Shown in pieces: positions 33,737 through 42,268 of a DNA stretch of 64,000 bases; position 1 is the stretch's first letter; every line of letters begins with the position of its first letter. A model generated the notes under the pieces. That model did no database searches. It saw only the letters and a program-made list of their open reading frames with translations, and was not told the DNA's origin. This DNA is from Mycobacteroides saopaulense. Lineage in GTDB: Bacteria; Actinomycetota; Actinomycetes; Mycobacteriales; Mycobacteriaceae. Location of the stretch: contig NZ_CP010271.1 in the NCBI RefSeq assembly GCF_001456355.1, positions 2,108,001-2,172,000 of the forward strand. Direction: 5' to 3'. Made by a program: the position numbers and the translations under genes.

Positions 33737-34513
33737 GTGACCTGGCTGAATACCTGGTGGCGCTACGACGTGGTGGATGGATACAAGGGTCCCCTGCTAC
33801 TGGGGTTTGTCGCGTTCGTGGTGACCTTCGTGGTGACTCGCACGATTACTCGGCTCATTCGCGACGGACGGGGCCCCTTTCACAACATTTCCGGCGGTGG
33901 AGTCCACATTCACCATTCGGTGCCGGGTGTGGTGCTGTTGATCGTCGGCGGTTTCACGGCGTTGGGTTCTCCGCCGTTGTCGGTGTGGACCTACGTGGCG
34001 GGCCTGCTCGTGGGGGTCGGAGCCTCGTTGGTGCTCGACGAGTTCGCGATGATCTTCCACCTGGAGGACGTCTACTGGTCCAACGAGGGACAGCTATCGG
34101 TCGACATGGTCACGCTGGCCACCGCATGCATCGGCTTGGCCGCGGTCGGTGTGTCACCGGTGAACGTGGACGGTCTGGCCGGCGTCATAGCGATCGCCCG
34201 CGGCGTCGCAGTGATGCTGCTGTTGGTCCACCTTGCGTTGGTGGCAATCACCGCGTTGAAGGGTAAGTACCCGACCGCGATGATCGGGATCTTCCTGGCA
34301 CCACTTGCCTGGGTGGCGGCCTTTCGCCTCGCGCGGCCAACATCGCCATGGGCGCGCTGGCGCTATTCAGCGGCAAAGCTCACCCGGGCGCGGCAGCGGG
34401 CGTTGGCATTCGATCACCGGTGGGGTCCGGTGCGCCAACGTTGGCTCGACGCCATCGGCGGAACACCGACACCTGAACTCCCTCACGCGCCGACGGACTC
34501 GCGGACCAGTTGA
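33737..34513 (+). CDS. Integral membrane protein, unknown function
   Basis: 258 residues with about six transmembrane segments. A conserved-looking GGGVHIHHSVPGVV sits at the start of the second segment and FHLEDVYW in a loop, giving a His/Glu/Asp set that could bind metal or catalyse a membrane reaction. No known family name comes to mind. The C-terminus is basic and cytoplasmic. It overlaps the DUF1802 gene tail to tail by 31 bases. Confidence 0.72.
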   Translation: MTWLNTWWRYDVVDGYKGPLLLGFVAFVVTFVVTRTITRLIRDGRGPFHNISGGGVHIHHSVPGVVLLIVGGFTALGSPPLSVWTYVAGLLVGVGASLVLDEFAMIFHLEDVYWSNEGQLSVDMVTLATACIGLAAVGVSPVNVDGLAGVIAIARGVAVMLLLVHLALVAITALKGKYPTAMIGIFLAPLAWVAAFRLARPTSPWARWRYSAAKLTRARQRALAFDHRWGPVRQRWLDAIGGTPTPELPHAPTDSRTS

Positions 34514-35031
34514 GCGACCTCGGTCAGTGCGGACTCCGTGCGCACCGGCGCTGCCCATTGTGGTTCGACCTCCAGCTGCACCCAGCTGGAGCAACCGCGA
34601 TGTTCATCGCCACGGCGAATTCGTGCCGGGGTGACCAACGGGTACGCACGCACCACCAATGCCGTCAGGCGGTGTTTGGGCCGAAAGTCCAAGCGGTCTT
34701 CGCGAATTGATTTGGCTGTCCAGATGTGCAGCCCGGCAATGGCTTCGAGCGCCTCGGGCCGGTAGACCTCGATCGCGGCGACGACTTCAGCCCCGGCGCG
34801 CACCACGACTTCTGCTTCGGTGCTATCGGCGGCTGCCCGTTCCATTAGGTCTCGATGCTCTGGCCGCACCCGCTCGGCATGGCCGTGTACGGCCGTCGGA
34901 AAGAGGAGGAAGCGTGAATCGGTGAGCGCGAAACGCTTCTCGTGAATTCCGCCCTTCCGCAGCAGGACCGTCTGCCTGCCGTCGAGCAGGGCATGCACGA
35001 CCGCGCTCCATTCCTTCAGCGCGGTCGTCAC
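34483..35031 (-). CDS. DUF1802 family protein
   Basis: 182 residues. KEWSAVVHALLDGRQTVLLRKGGIHE, in pieces ALLDGRQTVLLRKGG, then RFLLFPTAVHGH and a second half with WTAKSIREDRLDFRPKHR match DUF1802. The fold recalls nucleotide-hydrolase or restriction-like proteins, but the function is unknown. Cytoplasmic. The universal stress gene starts a new unit upstream. Confidence 0.78.
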   Translation of the reverse strand: MTTALKEWSAVVHALLDGRQTVLLRKGGIHEKRFALTDSRFLLFPTAVHGHAERVRPEHRDLMERAAADSTEAEVVVRAGAEVVAAIEVYRPEALEAIAGLHIWTAKSIREDRLDFRPKHRLTALVVRAYPLVTPARIRRGDEHRGCSSWVQLEVEPQWAAPVRTESALTEVAQLVRESVGA

Positions 35032-35040
35032 ATCGTCAGA

Positions 35041-35928
35041 CTACGGCCGGGGGACCACCATCACTGGGCACGTGGCTTTGTGTATCAGCGCATGACTGGT
35101 GGATCCCAGGAAGAAGCCCGCGATATCACCGCGCCCGCGGCTGCCCGTGACGATCAACTGCGCGCCGGCTGCCTTGTGAAGCAGGACGTCGGCGGGATGC
35201 CCGACCGCGACCACGCGCTGAACTGGCACCTCTGGATACTTCTCCTGCCACCCGGACAGACGTTCGGTAAGAATCTGCTCCTGGCGCTGCTCCTCTCGGG
35301 CCGAATCCATCGCGCTCCAGGCCGTGTAGGCGTACACGTACCCCGGCGGAATGTTGTTCCACACATGAACCGCCACCAACTCGGTCTCTAGGGTCGCGGC
35401 CTCCTCGAACGCCCACTCGATAGCGCTGTCGCTGGAATCGGAGTCGGCGACTCCCACCACCACGGGACCGTCGGGCGCTCCCGTCGATTCCCTGACCACG
35501 ACAACGGGACTGTTCCCCTTGGCCGTCAACGACACCGACACCGAGCCGGCCATCATCCCGGTGAACCCACCAAGTCCGCTGGAGCCGAGCACCGTCATGA
35601 GGGCATTCCGGGATAGTTCGACGAGGATTGCCACCGGCTTACCGGCGGCCTTGACGGTGGACACCTCGACATTCGGGTACAGGGCATAGACGTGATCCTT
35701 GGCCTGGCTGAGAAACTCGGCCCCGTCGGTCTCGAAGTGCTGGTAGAAGCTGGCCGCGGCTCCGAGGTTGTATCCCTGCACGAAGCCGCTCAGGTCTACG
35801 GCGTGAACCAACGTCAGTGGCAGGTTCCGGCGCTGGGCTTCGGCGCCCGCCCATGTCAGAGCATGTAGCGCGGACGTCGACCCGTCGATACCGACGAGAA
35901 TGTGGGGGTTTGGTGTCGTGGTGGTCAT
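35041..35928 (-). CDS. Universal stress protein, two tandem Usp domains
   Basis: 295 residues: two UspA domains (about 8-150 and 155-294). Each has an ATP-binding end motif: VLGSSGLGGFTGMMAGSVS and VTGSRGRGDIAGFFLGSTS. Dual-domain, ATP-binding Usps of mycobacteria are usually hypoxia or dormancy genes. GGAGGAG precedes the ATG at 35928, and a DosR-box-like sequence lies about 90 bases upstream. Confidence 0.9.
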   Translation of the reverse strand: MTTTTPNPHILVGIDGSTSALHALTWAGAEAQRRNLPLTLVHAVDLSGFVQGYNLGAAASFYQHFETDGAEFLSQAKDHVYALYPNVEVSTVKAAGKPVAILVELSRNALMTVLGSSGLGGFTGMMAGSVSVSLTAKGNSPVVVVRESTGAPDGPVVVGVADSDSSDSAIEWAFEEAATLETELVAVHVWNNIPPGYVYAYTAWSAMDSAREEQRQEQILTERLSGWQEKYPEVPVQRVVAVGHPADVLLHKAAGAQLIVTGSRGRGDIAGFFLGSTSHALIHKATCPVMVVPRP

Positions 35929-36016
35929 GGCTCCTCCGGTCAGGTAGGGCGATTGCTCCATCTCCAACGCTATTAACCCTCCGTCGTGGCTCCCATGGCC
36001 CAAAAACCCTACTGTC

Positions 36017-36033
36017 AGTGACTTTCGGCCATA
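36017..36033 (-). promoter_or_regulatory. Possible DosR box upstream of the Usp gene
   Basis: AGTGACTTTCGGCCAT keeps the GACTTTCGGCC core of the DosR consensus (about 13 of 16 positions) and is positioned to activate the reverse-strand Usp gene. Confidence 0.4.
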
Positions 36034-36214
36034 CCAAAGTGCGCTGCGTCACGTGGTGGGGTGGTCATTCGTGTTGGCAGAGCCCCCATTTGGAGCCGTA
36101 GGTCCGATAGATAGCAGGCCTAAGGACTCTTGAGATCCTGCTAGCGTTGTCGGTAACGGAATCCCGCCGATCGTCGATATGGACGTCGGGGGAACTGGCG
36201 GAAGGTAGACGAAT

Positions 36215-36547
36215 ATGGCTTTGACGGCGAAGTTGATTGTTGGTTCTGGCGCGGTGGCGTTATCCCTTGTTGCCGGTGGTGGAATCGCCTCCGCCGACCC
36301 GGATGTAACCGCCATCGTCAACACCACGTGCACCTATCCGCAGATCATGGCGGCACTGAACGAGCAGTCTCCCGCGGCGGCGCAGCAGGTCAATGCGAAC
36401 CCGATCGCCGGTGCATGGCTGCAGCAGTTCGTGGCTTCACCGAAGCCGAAGCGCCAGCAGATGGTCAACGAGGTCAGGGGCATGCCCGCCGTTCAGGAGT
36501 ACACCGTGCTGATCAACCAGGTCGCCAGCTCCTGCAGTAACTACTGA
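36215..36547 (+). CDS. Hemophore-related secreted protein
   Basis: 110 residues. A signal peptide (ALTAKLIVGSGAVALSLVA, cleavage near IASADPD) precedes an all-helical domain with TTCTYPQIMAALNEQSP and a C-terminal NQVASSCSNY, two cysteines that probably pair. This is the mycobacterial hemophore-related family (Rv0203-like), which binds heme outside the cell. A HemS/ChuX-like protein is encoded at 44.0 kb on the same strand, so the region may handle heme iron. Confidence 0.82.
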   Translation: MALTAKLIVGSGAVALSLVAGGGIASADPDVTAIVNTTCTYPQIMAALNEQSPAAAQQVNANPIAGAWLQQFVASPKPKRQQMVNEVRGMPAVQEYTVLINQVASSCSNY

Positions 36548-36672
36548 TCGGCGATTTCCTCGGCGCTGCCCCATAATGGTGAGGGGCGGTCGGTCCACTG
36601 ATGCGTCGGCTCGCTTGCTGTACTCGATGCTCGGTGTGACGTATATCCCGCCGACTATCCGACAATATCGAC

Positions 36673-36691
36673 TTAGGCTAGGCTTGGTTTA
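36673..36691 (+). promoter_or_regulatory. Possible IdeR-type iron box, left half well kept
   Basis: TTAGGCTAGGCTTGGTTTA matches the left half of the IdeR box (TTAGGTTAGGCT) in 11 of 12 positions; the right half is poor. It lies about 145 bases before the glutamate-synthase-like gene. Confidence 0.3.
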
Positions 36692-36834
36692 ACTGATCCC
36701 TGGAGGCCGGATTTCCGGCTCCTCTCGGGTCGAGACCACGCGGAACGCTGGTCGGGGCGGGTTCGCTCAACGGACGAGAGACCCAACGTCACACGCTGGA
36801 TACGCCGTGCGCGGCGCTGGGTGAGGAGAATCGT

Positions 36835-39800
36835 CTGAACGGGCTCTATGACCAAGACCAGGAGAAAAGTAGCTGCGGCGTCGGTTTCCTGACCCGCAAG
36901 GACGGCATCCAGACTCACGATGTCGTGCGCAAGCTCCACGAGGCGTTGTGTGCGGTGCCACACCGCGGCGGAATGTCGTCCGAGGGCGTCGGCGACGGCG
37001 CCGGTGTGAATCTCGATCTGTCGTTGCGCTTCTTCTCCGAGCTGACGGGGGTCTGCGACCTCCGCCACGGGCAGTTCGGTGTGGGAAACTTCTTCCTGCC
37101 CAACGACCCGGCGTCGCATGCCGAGGCCGAGCAAGTCATCGAGCAGGCACTGCTGGCACAGGGATTCACGATCCTGCTCAGCCGCGATGTGCCGGTGAAC
37201 AACGACGCGATCCGTCCTGCGGCCATCAAGTACCAGCTGCCGATCCGGCAATGGGTCTTTCGTTCCGACTCCGAACGCAAGACTCATGAGGCGCTGATGG
37301 CGATCGAGGCCGTCGCCTATACCCGCCCGGAACTGCTTGGGCTCTACCCGCTTTCGCTCAGTACGCGTACCCAGGTCCTCAAGGGTCGGCTCAACTCCAA
37401 TGAGGTGGTGCCTTACTTCAGCGACCTGTCCGATCCCCGTATGGAAGTGCACTCGATGTTCTTCCATACGCGGTTTTCGACGAACACCGCACCGAATGCG
37501 ACCATGGCGCAGCCGTTCCGGCTCATGGCACACAACGGCGAGCTGAACACGGACAAGAAGAATCGCTTGTCCGAGAATGCGATCGCGCGGGCACGCAATC
37601 GGGCGATCATCCGCCCGGTCGGGCAGTCGGACAGCTGTCGGCTGGACCAGACCCTGCAGAGCCGGGTGCTGGAGGATGACCTCGACCTCGTCACCGCCGT
37701 CGTCGCGATGATGCCGCCCGCATGGGAGAACGACACCACGCTGTCGCCGGGCGTGACCGCCATGCTCGAATTCTTCAGCCTCTACGAAGAGAAGAACGAC
37801 GGTCCGGCCGCGCTGATCTTCGGTGACGGCAACATCATCGGCGCGCGCCTGGACCGGCTTGGTCTACGGCCGCTGCGCACCGTCGAGACCGTCGACTACC
37901 TGGGTGTGATGTCCGAGGCTGGGCAGATCTACTTCGACCCCGACACCGTGCTGAAGCGGGGCCGCATCGAGGCCGGCGGAATGCTCTACTACGACCACGC
38001 CGAGGCTCGCTCGTACGGCACCGTCGAGGCGCTGGAAATGCTTGCCGCGCGCCATGATTACCCGGCCATGCTGGCGCAGGCCCGGGTGAACATCGCGGAC
38101 CTGCCCTATGTGCCGCCCGCCGGGCAGGGTTCACCTGCCCGGTATGACGGTGACCTTGACCGCCATCAGCGGTACGTGGCCTACTCACTCAACCAGGAGA
38201 GCTTCAAGTTCCTGATGGATCCGATGCTGGCCACCGGCCAGGAGAAGATCTCCGCCATGGGGTACGGCGCAGCCATCAACGCGTTGTCCAATCAGGAAGG
38301 CGGTGTTGCGAAGTACTTCTCGCAGAGATTCGCCCAGGTGACCAACCCACCCCTGGACAGCATCCGCGAGGCAGATGGCATGACCCTGCGCGTGGCGCTC
38401 GGTGCCAAACCCAACAGCGGTGCACAGCACGCACCGCAGATCGTGGTGCCCTCCCCCATTCTCACACATCTCGACATGCTCAAGATCCGTGAGCAGGACC
38501 GTACGCCGGTACGGCGCTTCGGGATGCGCTACCGCGTCGATCTCACCGATCCCGTGTCGAACGCCGACCGCATCGTGCGGGCGATCGACGAACTGTGTGA
38601 TGCCGTAGAGGAATTCGCGCGAGAGACCGGTGGAATCGCGGTGATCTCCGATCGCCATGTCTCCAGTGACCGGGCCGCGATGCCCCTCATCATCGTCATC
38701 TCCGCCATCAATCAGCGCCTGATCGAGGAAGGTCTGCGCCTGCGTGTCTCGCTGATCGCCGAGAGCGGTCAGCTGTGCTCCTCGCATCACGTGGCCTCGG
38801 TGCTGGGATTCGGGGCGTCCGCGGTGTATCCACTCGCGGTGCAGATGCGGGCTGAAGAGAAGTACGGTCCCGACGTAGACGACGCGGTCAAGGCATTCAA
38901 GCATTTCGCCAAGGCCGCCGAGAAGTCGCTGATGAAGACGATGGGCAGGGTCGGACTGTGCACCGTCGAGAGTTACATTGGCGGTGAGTTCTTTGAGCCC
39001 AACTACCTAGACACCTCAGATCCTGTGTTGCGCAAGTACTTCCCCAATGTGGTGTCGCCGGTTGCCGGTGTCGGATTCTCAACACTGGCGGCTGCGGTGG
39101 CCGACTGGCATGCGCGGGCACTCGCGGTTACCGGTGAAAAGGACGTCCCGCTACTCGGCCTCTTCAAGGAGCGGGCCGAAGGCGCGGGCCACTCGTACGG
39201 CACCACCGCGGTGCGCGGCTTCGTGGACATGACCGAGGAAGCGATCTCGTTCGGGGATGAGGCGCGGCCCGAGAACCCGGACATGGCCGATCCGACGTAC
39301 CTGCGGCTGCTTCCCTTGCATCAGCTCGAGGGTGCCTTCGGGCTCGATGATGAGGCCTACCGCAACAACAGCTTCGACGCGCTGCCCGCTCGGGCCGTCG
39401 ACAGCTTCGACATCACCCCCGGATATCGGAGTTTTGTCCGTGCGATGAACACCGAGCGCACCCGTCGCCCGGCGGCCCTGCGCGACGTACTGGCACTGCC
39501 CGCAGATGTGAACTTCGTACGCACAGCCAACGAGTTCCGCAGGGAAATGGGCCAGTTCGCGCGGTTCGGGAACAACGACTTCCAAGTGCGCGGGCTGTCC
39601 TGCCGAGAGGCGGACGGCGAGTTCGAACTGCGGCTCTCACACTCCCCCGAGCGGCTGGCGGCACTGGCGGCCTCGCTGCGTGTGCGCTTCGGCGGTGACA
39701 TCACCAACCAGGAGATCGTCGGCGATGCGCTGCGGCTGACGGCCACTGGTCAGGCGGCGAGCTATCTGGCGAAGATCAGAACGGCGCCGGAATCGGTTCC

Positions 39801-42261
39801 GCTGTCCTCGGTGCAACCGGCGAGCGAGATCACGCCCGCACTGACCTCCGGCGCCATGAGCCACGGTGCGCTGGTGGCCCCGGCGCATGAGGCTGTCGCA
39901 CACGGAACCAACTTGGTTGGTGGACTGTCGAACTGTGGTGAGGGCGGCGAGCACATCAGCCGTTACGGCACCATCCGTGGCTCCCGCATCAAGCAGTTCG
40001 CGTCCGGCCGCTTCGGGGTCTGGGCGGGCTACCTCGCCGATCCGATGCTCCAGGAGCTGGAGATCAAGATCGGGCAGGGCGCCAAACCCGGCGAAGGCGG
40101 GCAGCTTCCGGCGCCCAAGGTGACCGTGCAGATCGCGGCCGCACGCGGTGGCACCCCGGGCGTCGAACTCGTTTCTCCCCCGCCACATCACGACACGTAC
40201 TCGATCGAAGACCTCGCGCAGCTGATCCACGACTGCAAGGCGGCTCGTGTCCGCGTGATCGTGAAACTGGTTTCCTCCGAGGGCATCGGAACGATCGCGG
40301 TAGGGGTCGCCAAGGCCGGCGCCGATGTCATCAACGTCGCCGGGAACACCGGCGGCACGGGCGCGGCGGCGGTGACCAGCCTGAAGTATGCGGGCCGATC
40401 GGCGGAAATCGGTGTCGCGGAGGTGCATCAGGCACTCTGCGCCAACGGTATTCGGCAGAAGGTGGTGCTGCGTTGCTCGGGTGCGCACCAGACCGCCAGC
40501 GATGTCATCAAGTCGGCGCTGCTGGGGGCCGACAGTTTCGAGTTCGGGACCACCGCGCTGATGATGCTCAAGTGCGTGATGGCCAAGAACTGCAATATCA
40601 AGTGTCCCGCCGGGCTGACGACCAACGCCGAGGTGTTCGAGGGTGACCCGCGTGCACTCGCCCAGTACCTGCTCAACATCGCGCACGAGGTGCGAGAAAT
40701 TCTCGCGACGCTCGGGCTGCGATCACTGCGCGACGCGCGCGGGCGCAGCGACCTGCTGCACCTGCTTGATCACCCCTCCAGCATCGGCACCCTTGACCTG
40801 CGTCGAATGCTCGCGGTGGCAGAGGAATTCGTTGTCGAAAACCCCGTGTACATGGAGAAGGACTACTCCGTGGACGATACGTTCGTCGCACAGTTCGACG
40901 GAGGTGGGGCCGAGATGCTTCCCGTGGCCCTGACCAACCAAAACAAGAGCGTGGGCGGACAACTCGCGATCGATATCGAGCGAATGCTCAACTATCAGGA
41001 CGTCAGCGGACCGGCGGTTGCCACCGACGAACGCGGTCGGCGCTACCTGCTGCCGGAGAGCGTCACCATCACCACCACCGGTTCGGCGGGCCAGAGCTAC
41101 GGCGTCTTCTGTAACGACGGCATGGTGCTCACGCACACGGGCACCTGCAACGACGGTGTCGGCAAGAGTGCGTGCGGTGGCACGATCACCGTGCGCTCCC
41201 CCGGCGGCGGTTCCGGTGAACCCGGTGGCAACGTCCTCATCGGGAACTTCGCGCTCTTCGGCGCCTCGGGCGGGCGGCTGTTCGTGGAAGGCCAGGCCGG
41301 GGACCGATTCGCGGTTCGGAACTCGGGTGCCACCGCGGTGGTCGAGGGAGCCGGTGAGTTTCTGTGTGAGTACATGACCAACGGCGCGGTGCTCAACATC
41401 GGCGACTTCGGCAAGGGCGTCGCCAACGGCATGAGCGGTGGCTTCCTGTACCAGTACGACCCGCGGGGCCAGTTGCCGTCCAAGGTGAGTCACGATTCGG
41501 TGCTGGTCTTGCCTGTCACCGACGCCCCATTCCACGAGGCTGCCGCGCGTATCCTGCTGCAGTGGCATGTGACGGCCACGGGATCGGCCAGAGGCCAAGC
41601 GCTGCTTGATAATTGGCAGAACACCAGAAACCATCTGGTCTATACGATGTCGCGGGCACTGCTGCAGTACCAGGATTCCGACGCCATTCTGCAGGGCAAG
41701 ACCCGCAAGGAGCTGCTGGACGAACTCACCGCGGCCCTGGCCGGTTACCAGGTGCACAAGTTCAAATTGTCCTATCGCGACCAGCGCGATGTCCTCGGCG
41801 GATCTGTCCCAGCATACGGCGACACCGATACCGAGGGCATGTACGCGCTGCTGAACACCTACACGGTGCTGAACATGGCTCAACAACTGGCGCTGTCCAG
41901 GAGGCCGAACGTCACCGACGTGACCGATCCGCGGATCGGCAAGGCGGTACGCAACCTGGTGCTGACCGAGGACTTCTTCCTGATCCAGAAGTTGCAGAAG
42001 TACGCGCGGGAGGCGATCGACGGGTACAGCGACGAAGACCTGGCCGTGCTCATCGCGGACAAGCGGCTCACCGACTACAAGGACGCGCTGAGCCAGCGCA
42101 ACGTTCTCTCGATGGACAGCCCCGGCACCTACGGCTGGATTCTGCACCAGAGCGCCAAGAACATCGACAAGATCGGTCGGCTGCCTTCCTTCGAGGAGCT
42201 GTTCGCGCACCAAGCGCTGCCGGTTGTCGCCCTTTCCGGACCGTCCCTCCAGACCACGTGA
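36835..42261 (+). CDS. Glutamate-synthase-like large subunit, extended, probable CTG start
   Basis: 1,808 residues, about 300 longer than usual GltB. An N-terminal glutaminase domain starts at Cys14 in EKSSCGVGFL, which must be freed by propeptide removal; FFHTRFSTNTAPNATMAQPF and HNGELNTDKKN belong to it. The FMN/synthase domain has SGAMSHGAL, SPPPHHDTYSIEDLAQLIHD and GNTGGTGAAAVTSLKYAG. Fe-S cysteines are 1247, 1253, 1257 (C-X5-C-X3-C; usual GltB has C-X5-C-X4-C). A GXGXG beta-helix domain follows (about 1390-1580) and then an extra C-terminal region of about 200 residues. No ATG, GTG or TTG exists before Cys14; CTG at 36835 has GAGGAG 6 bases upstream. Next to a diflavin reductase, not GltD. 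Confidence 0.85.
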   Translation: MNGLYDQDQEKSSCGVGFLTRKDGIQTHDVVRKLHEALCAVPHRGGMSSEGVGDGAGVNLDLSLRFFSELTGVCDLRHGQFGVGNFFLPNDPASHAEAEQVIEQALLAQGFTILLSRDVPVNNDAIRPAAIKYQLPIRQWVFRSDSERKTHEALMAIEAVAYTRPELLGLYPLSLSTRTQVLKGRLNSNEVVPYFSDLSDPRMEVHSMFFHTRFSTNTAPNATMAQPFRLMAHNGELNTDKKNRLSENAIARARNRAIIRPVGQSDSCRLDQTLQSRVLEDDLDLVTAVVAMMPPAWENDTTLSPGVTAMLEFFSLYEEKNDGPAALIFGDGNIIGARLDRLGLRPLRTVETVDYLGVMSEAGQIYFDPDTVLKRGRIEAGGMLYYDHAEARSYGTVEALEMLAARHDYPAMLAQARVNIADLPYVPPAGQGSPARYDGDLDRHQRYVAYSLNQESFKFLMDPMLATGQEKISAMGYGAAINALSNQEGGVAKYFSQRFAQVTNPPLDSIREADGMTLRVALGAKPNSGAQHAPQIVVPSPILTHLDMLKIREQDRTPVRRFGMRYRVDLTDPVSNADRIVRAIDELCDAVEEFARETGGIAVISDRHVSSDRAAMPLIIVISAINQRLIEEGLRLRVSLIAESGQLCSSHHVASVLGFGASAVYPLAVQMRAEEKYGPDVDDAVKAFKHFAKAAEKSLMKTMGRVGLCTVESYIGGEFFEPNYLDTSDPVLRKYFPNVVSPVAGVGFSTLAAAVADWHARALAVTGEKDVPLLGLFKERAEGAGHSYGTTAVRGFVDMTEEAISFGDEARPENPDMADPTYLRLLPLHQLEGAFGLDDEAYRNNSFDALPARAVDSFDITPGYRSFVRAMNTERTRRPAALRDVLALPADVNFVRTANEFRREMGQFARFGNNDFQVRGLSCREADGEFELRLSHSPERLAALAASLRVRFGGDITNQEIVGDALRLTATGQAASYLAKIRTAPESVPLSSVQPASEITPALTSGAMSHGALVAPAHEAVAHGTNLVGGLSNCGEGGEHISRYGTIRGSRIKQFASGRFGVWAGYLADPMLQELEIKIGQGAKPGEGGQLPAPKVTVQIAAARGGTPGVELVSPPPHHDTYSIEDLAQLIHDCKAARVRVIVKLVSSEGIGTIAVGVAKAGADVINVAGNTGGTGAAAVTSLKYAGRSAEIGVAEVHQALCANGIRQKVVLRCSGAHQTASDVIKSALLGADSFEFGTTALMMLKCVMAKNCNIKCPAGLTTNAEVFEGDPRALAQYLLNIAHEVREILATLGLRSLRDARGRSDLLHLLDHPSSIGTLDLRRMLAVAEEFVVENPVYMEKDYSVDDTFVAQFDGGGAEMLPVALTNQNKSVGGQLAIDIERMLNYQDVSGPAVATDERGRRYLLPESVTITTTGSAGQSYGVFCNDGMVLTHTGTCNDGVGKSACGGTITVRSPGGGSGEPGGNVLIGNFALFGASGGRLFVEGQAGDRFAVRNSGATAVVEGAGEFLCEYMTNGAVLNIGDFGKGVANGMSGGFLYQYDPRGQLPSKVSHDSVLVLPVTDAPFHEAAARILLQWHVTATGSARGQALLDNWQNTRNHLVYTMSRALLQYQDSDAILQGKTRKELLDELTAALAGYQVHKFKLSYRDQRDVLGGSVPAYGDTDTEGMYALLNTYTVLNMAQQLALSRRPNVTDVTDPRIGKAVRNLVLTEDFFLIQKLQKYAREAIDGYSDEDLAVLIADKRLTDYKDALSQRNVLSMDSPGTYGWILHQSAKNIDKIGRLPSFEELFAHQALPVVALSGPSLQTT

Positions 42262-42268
42262 AGAAGCC

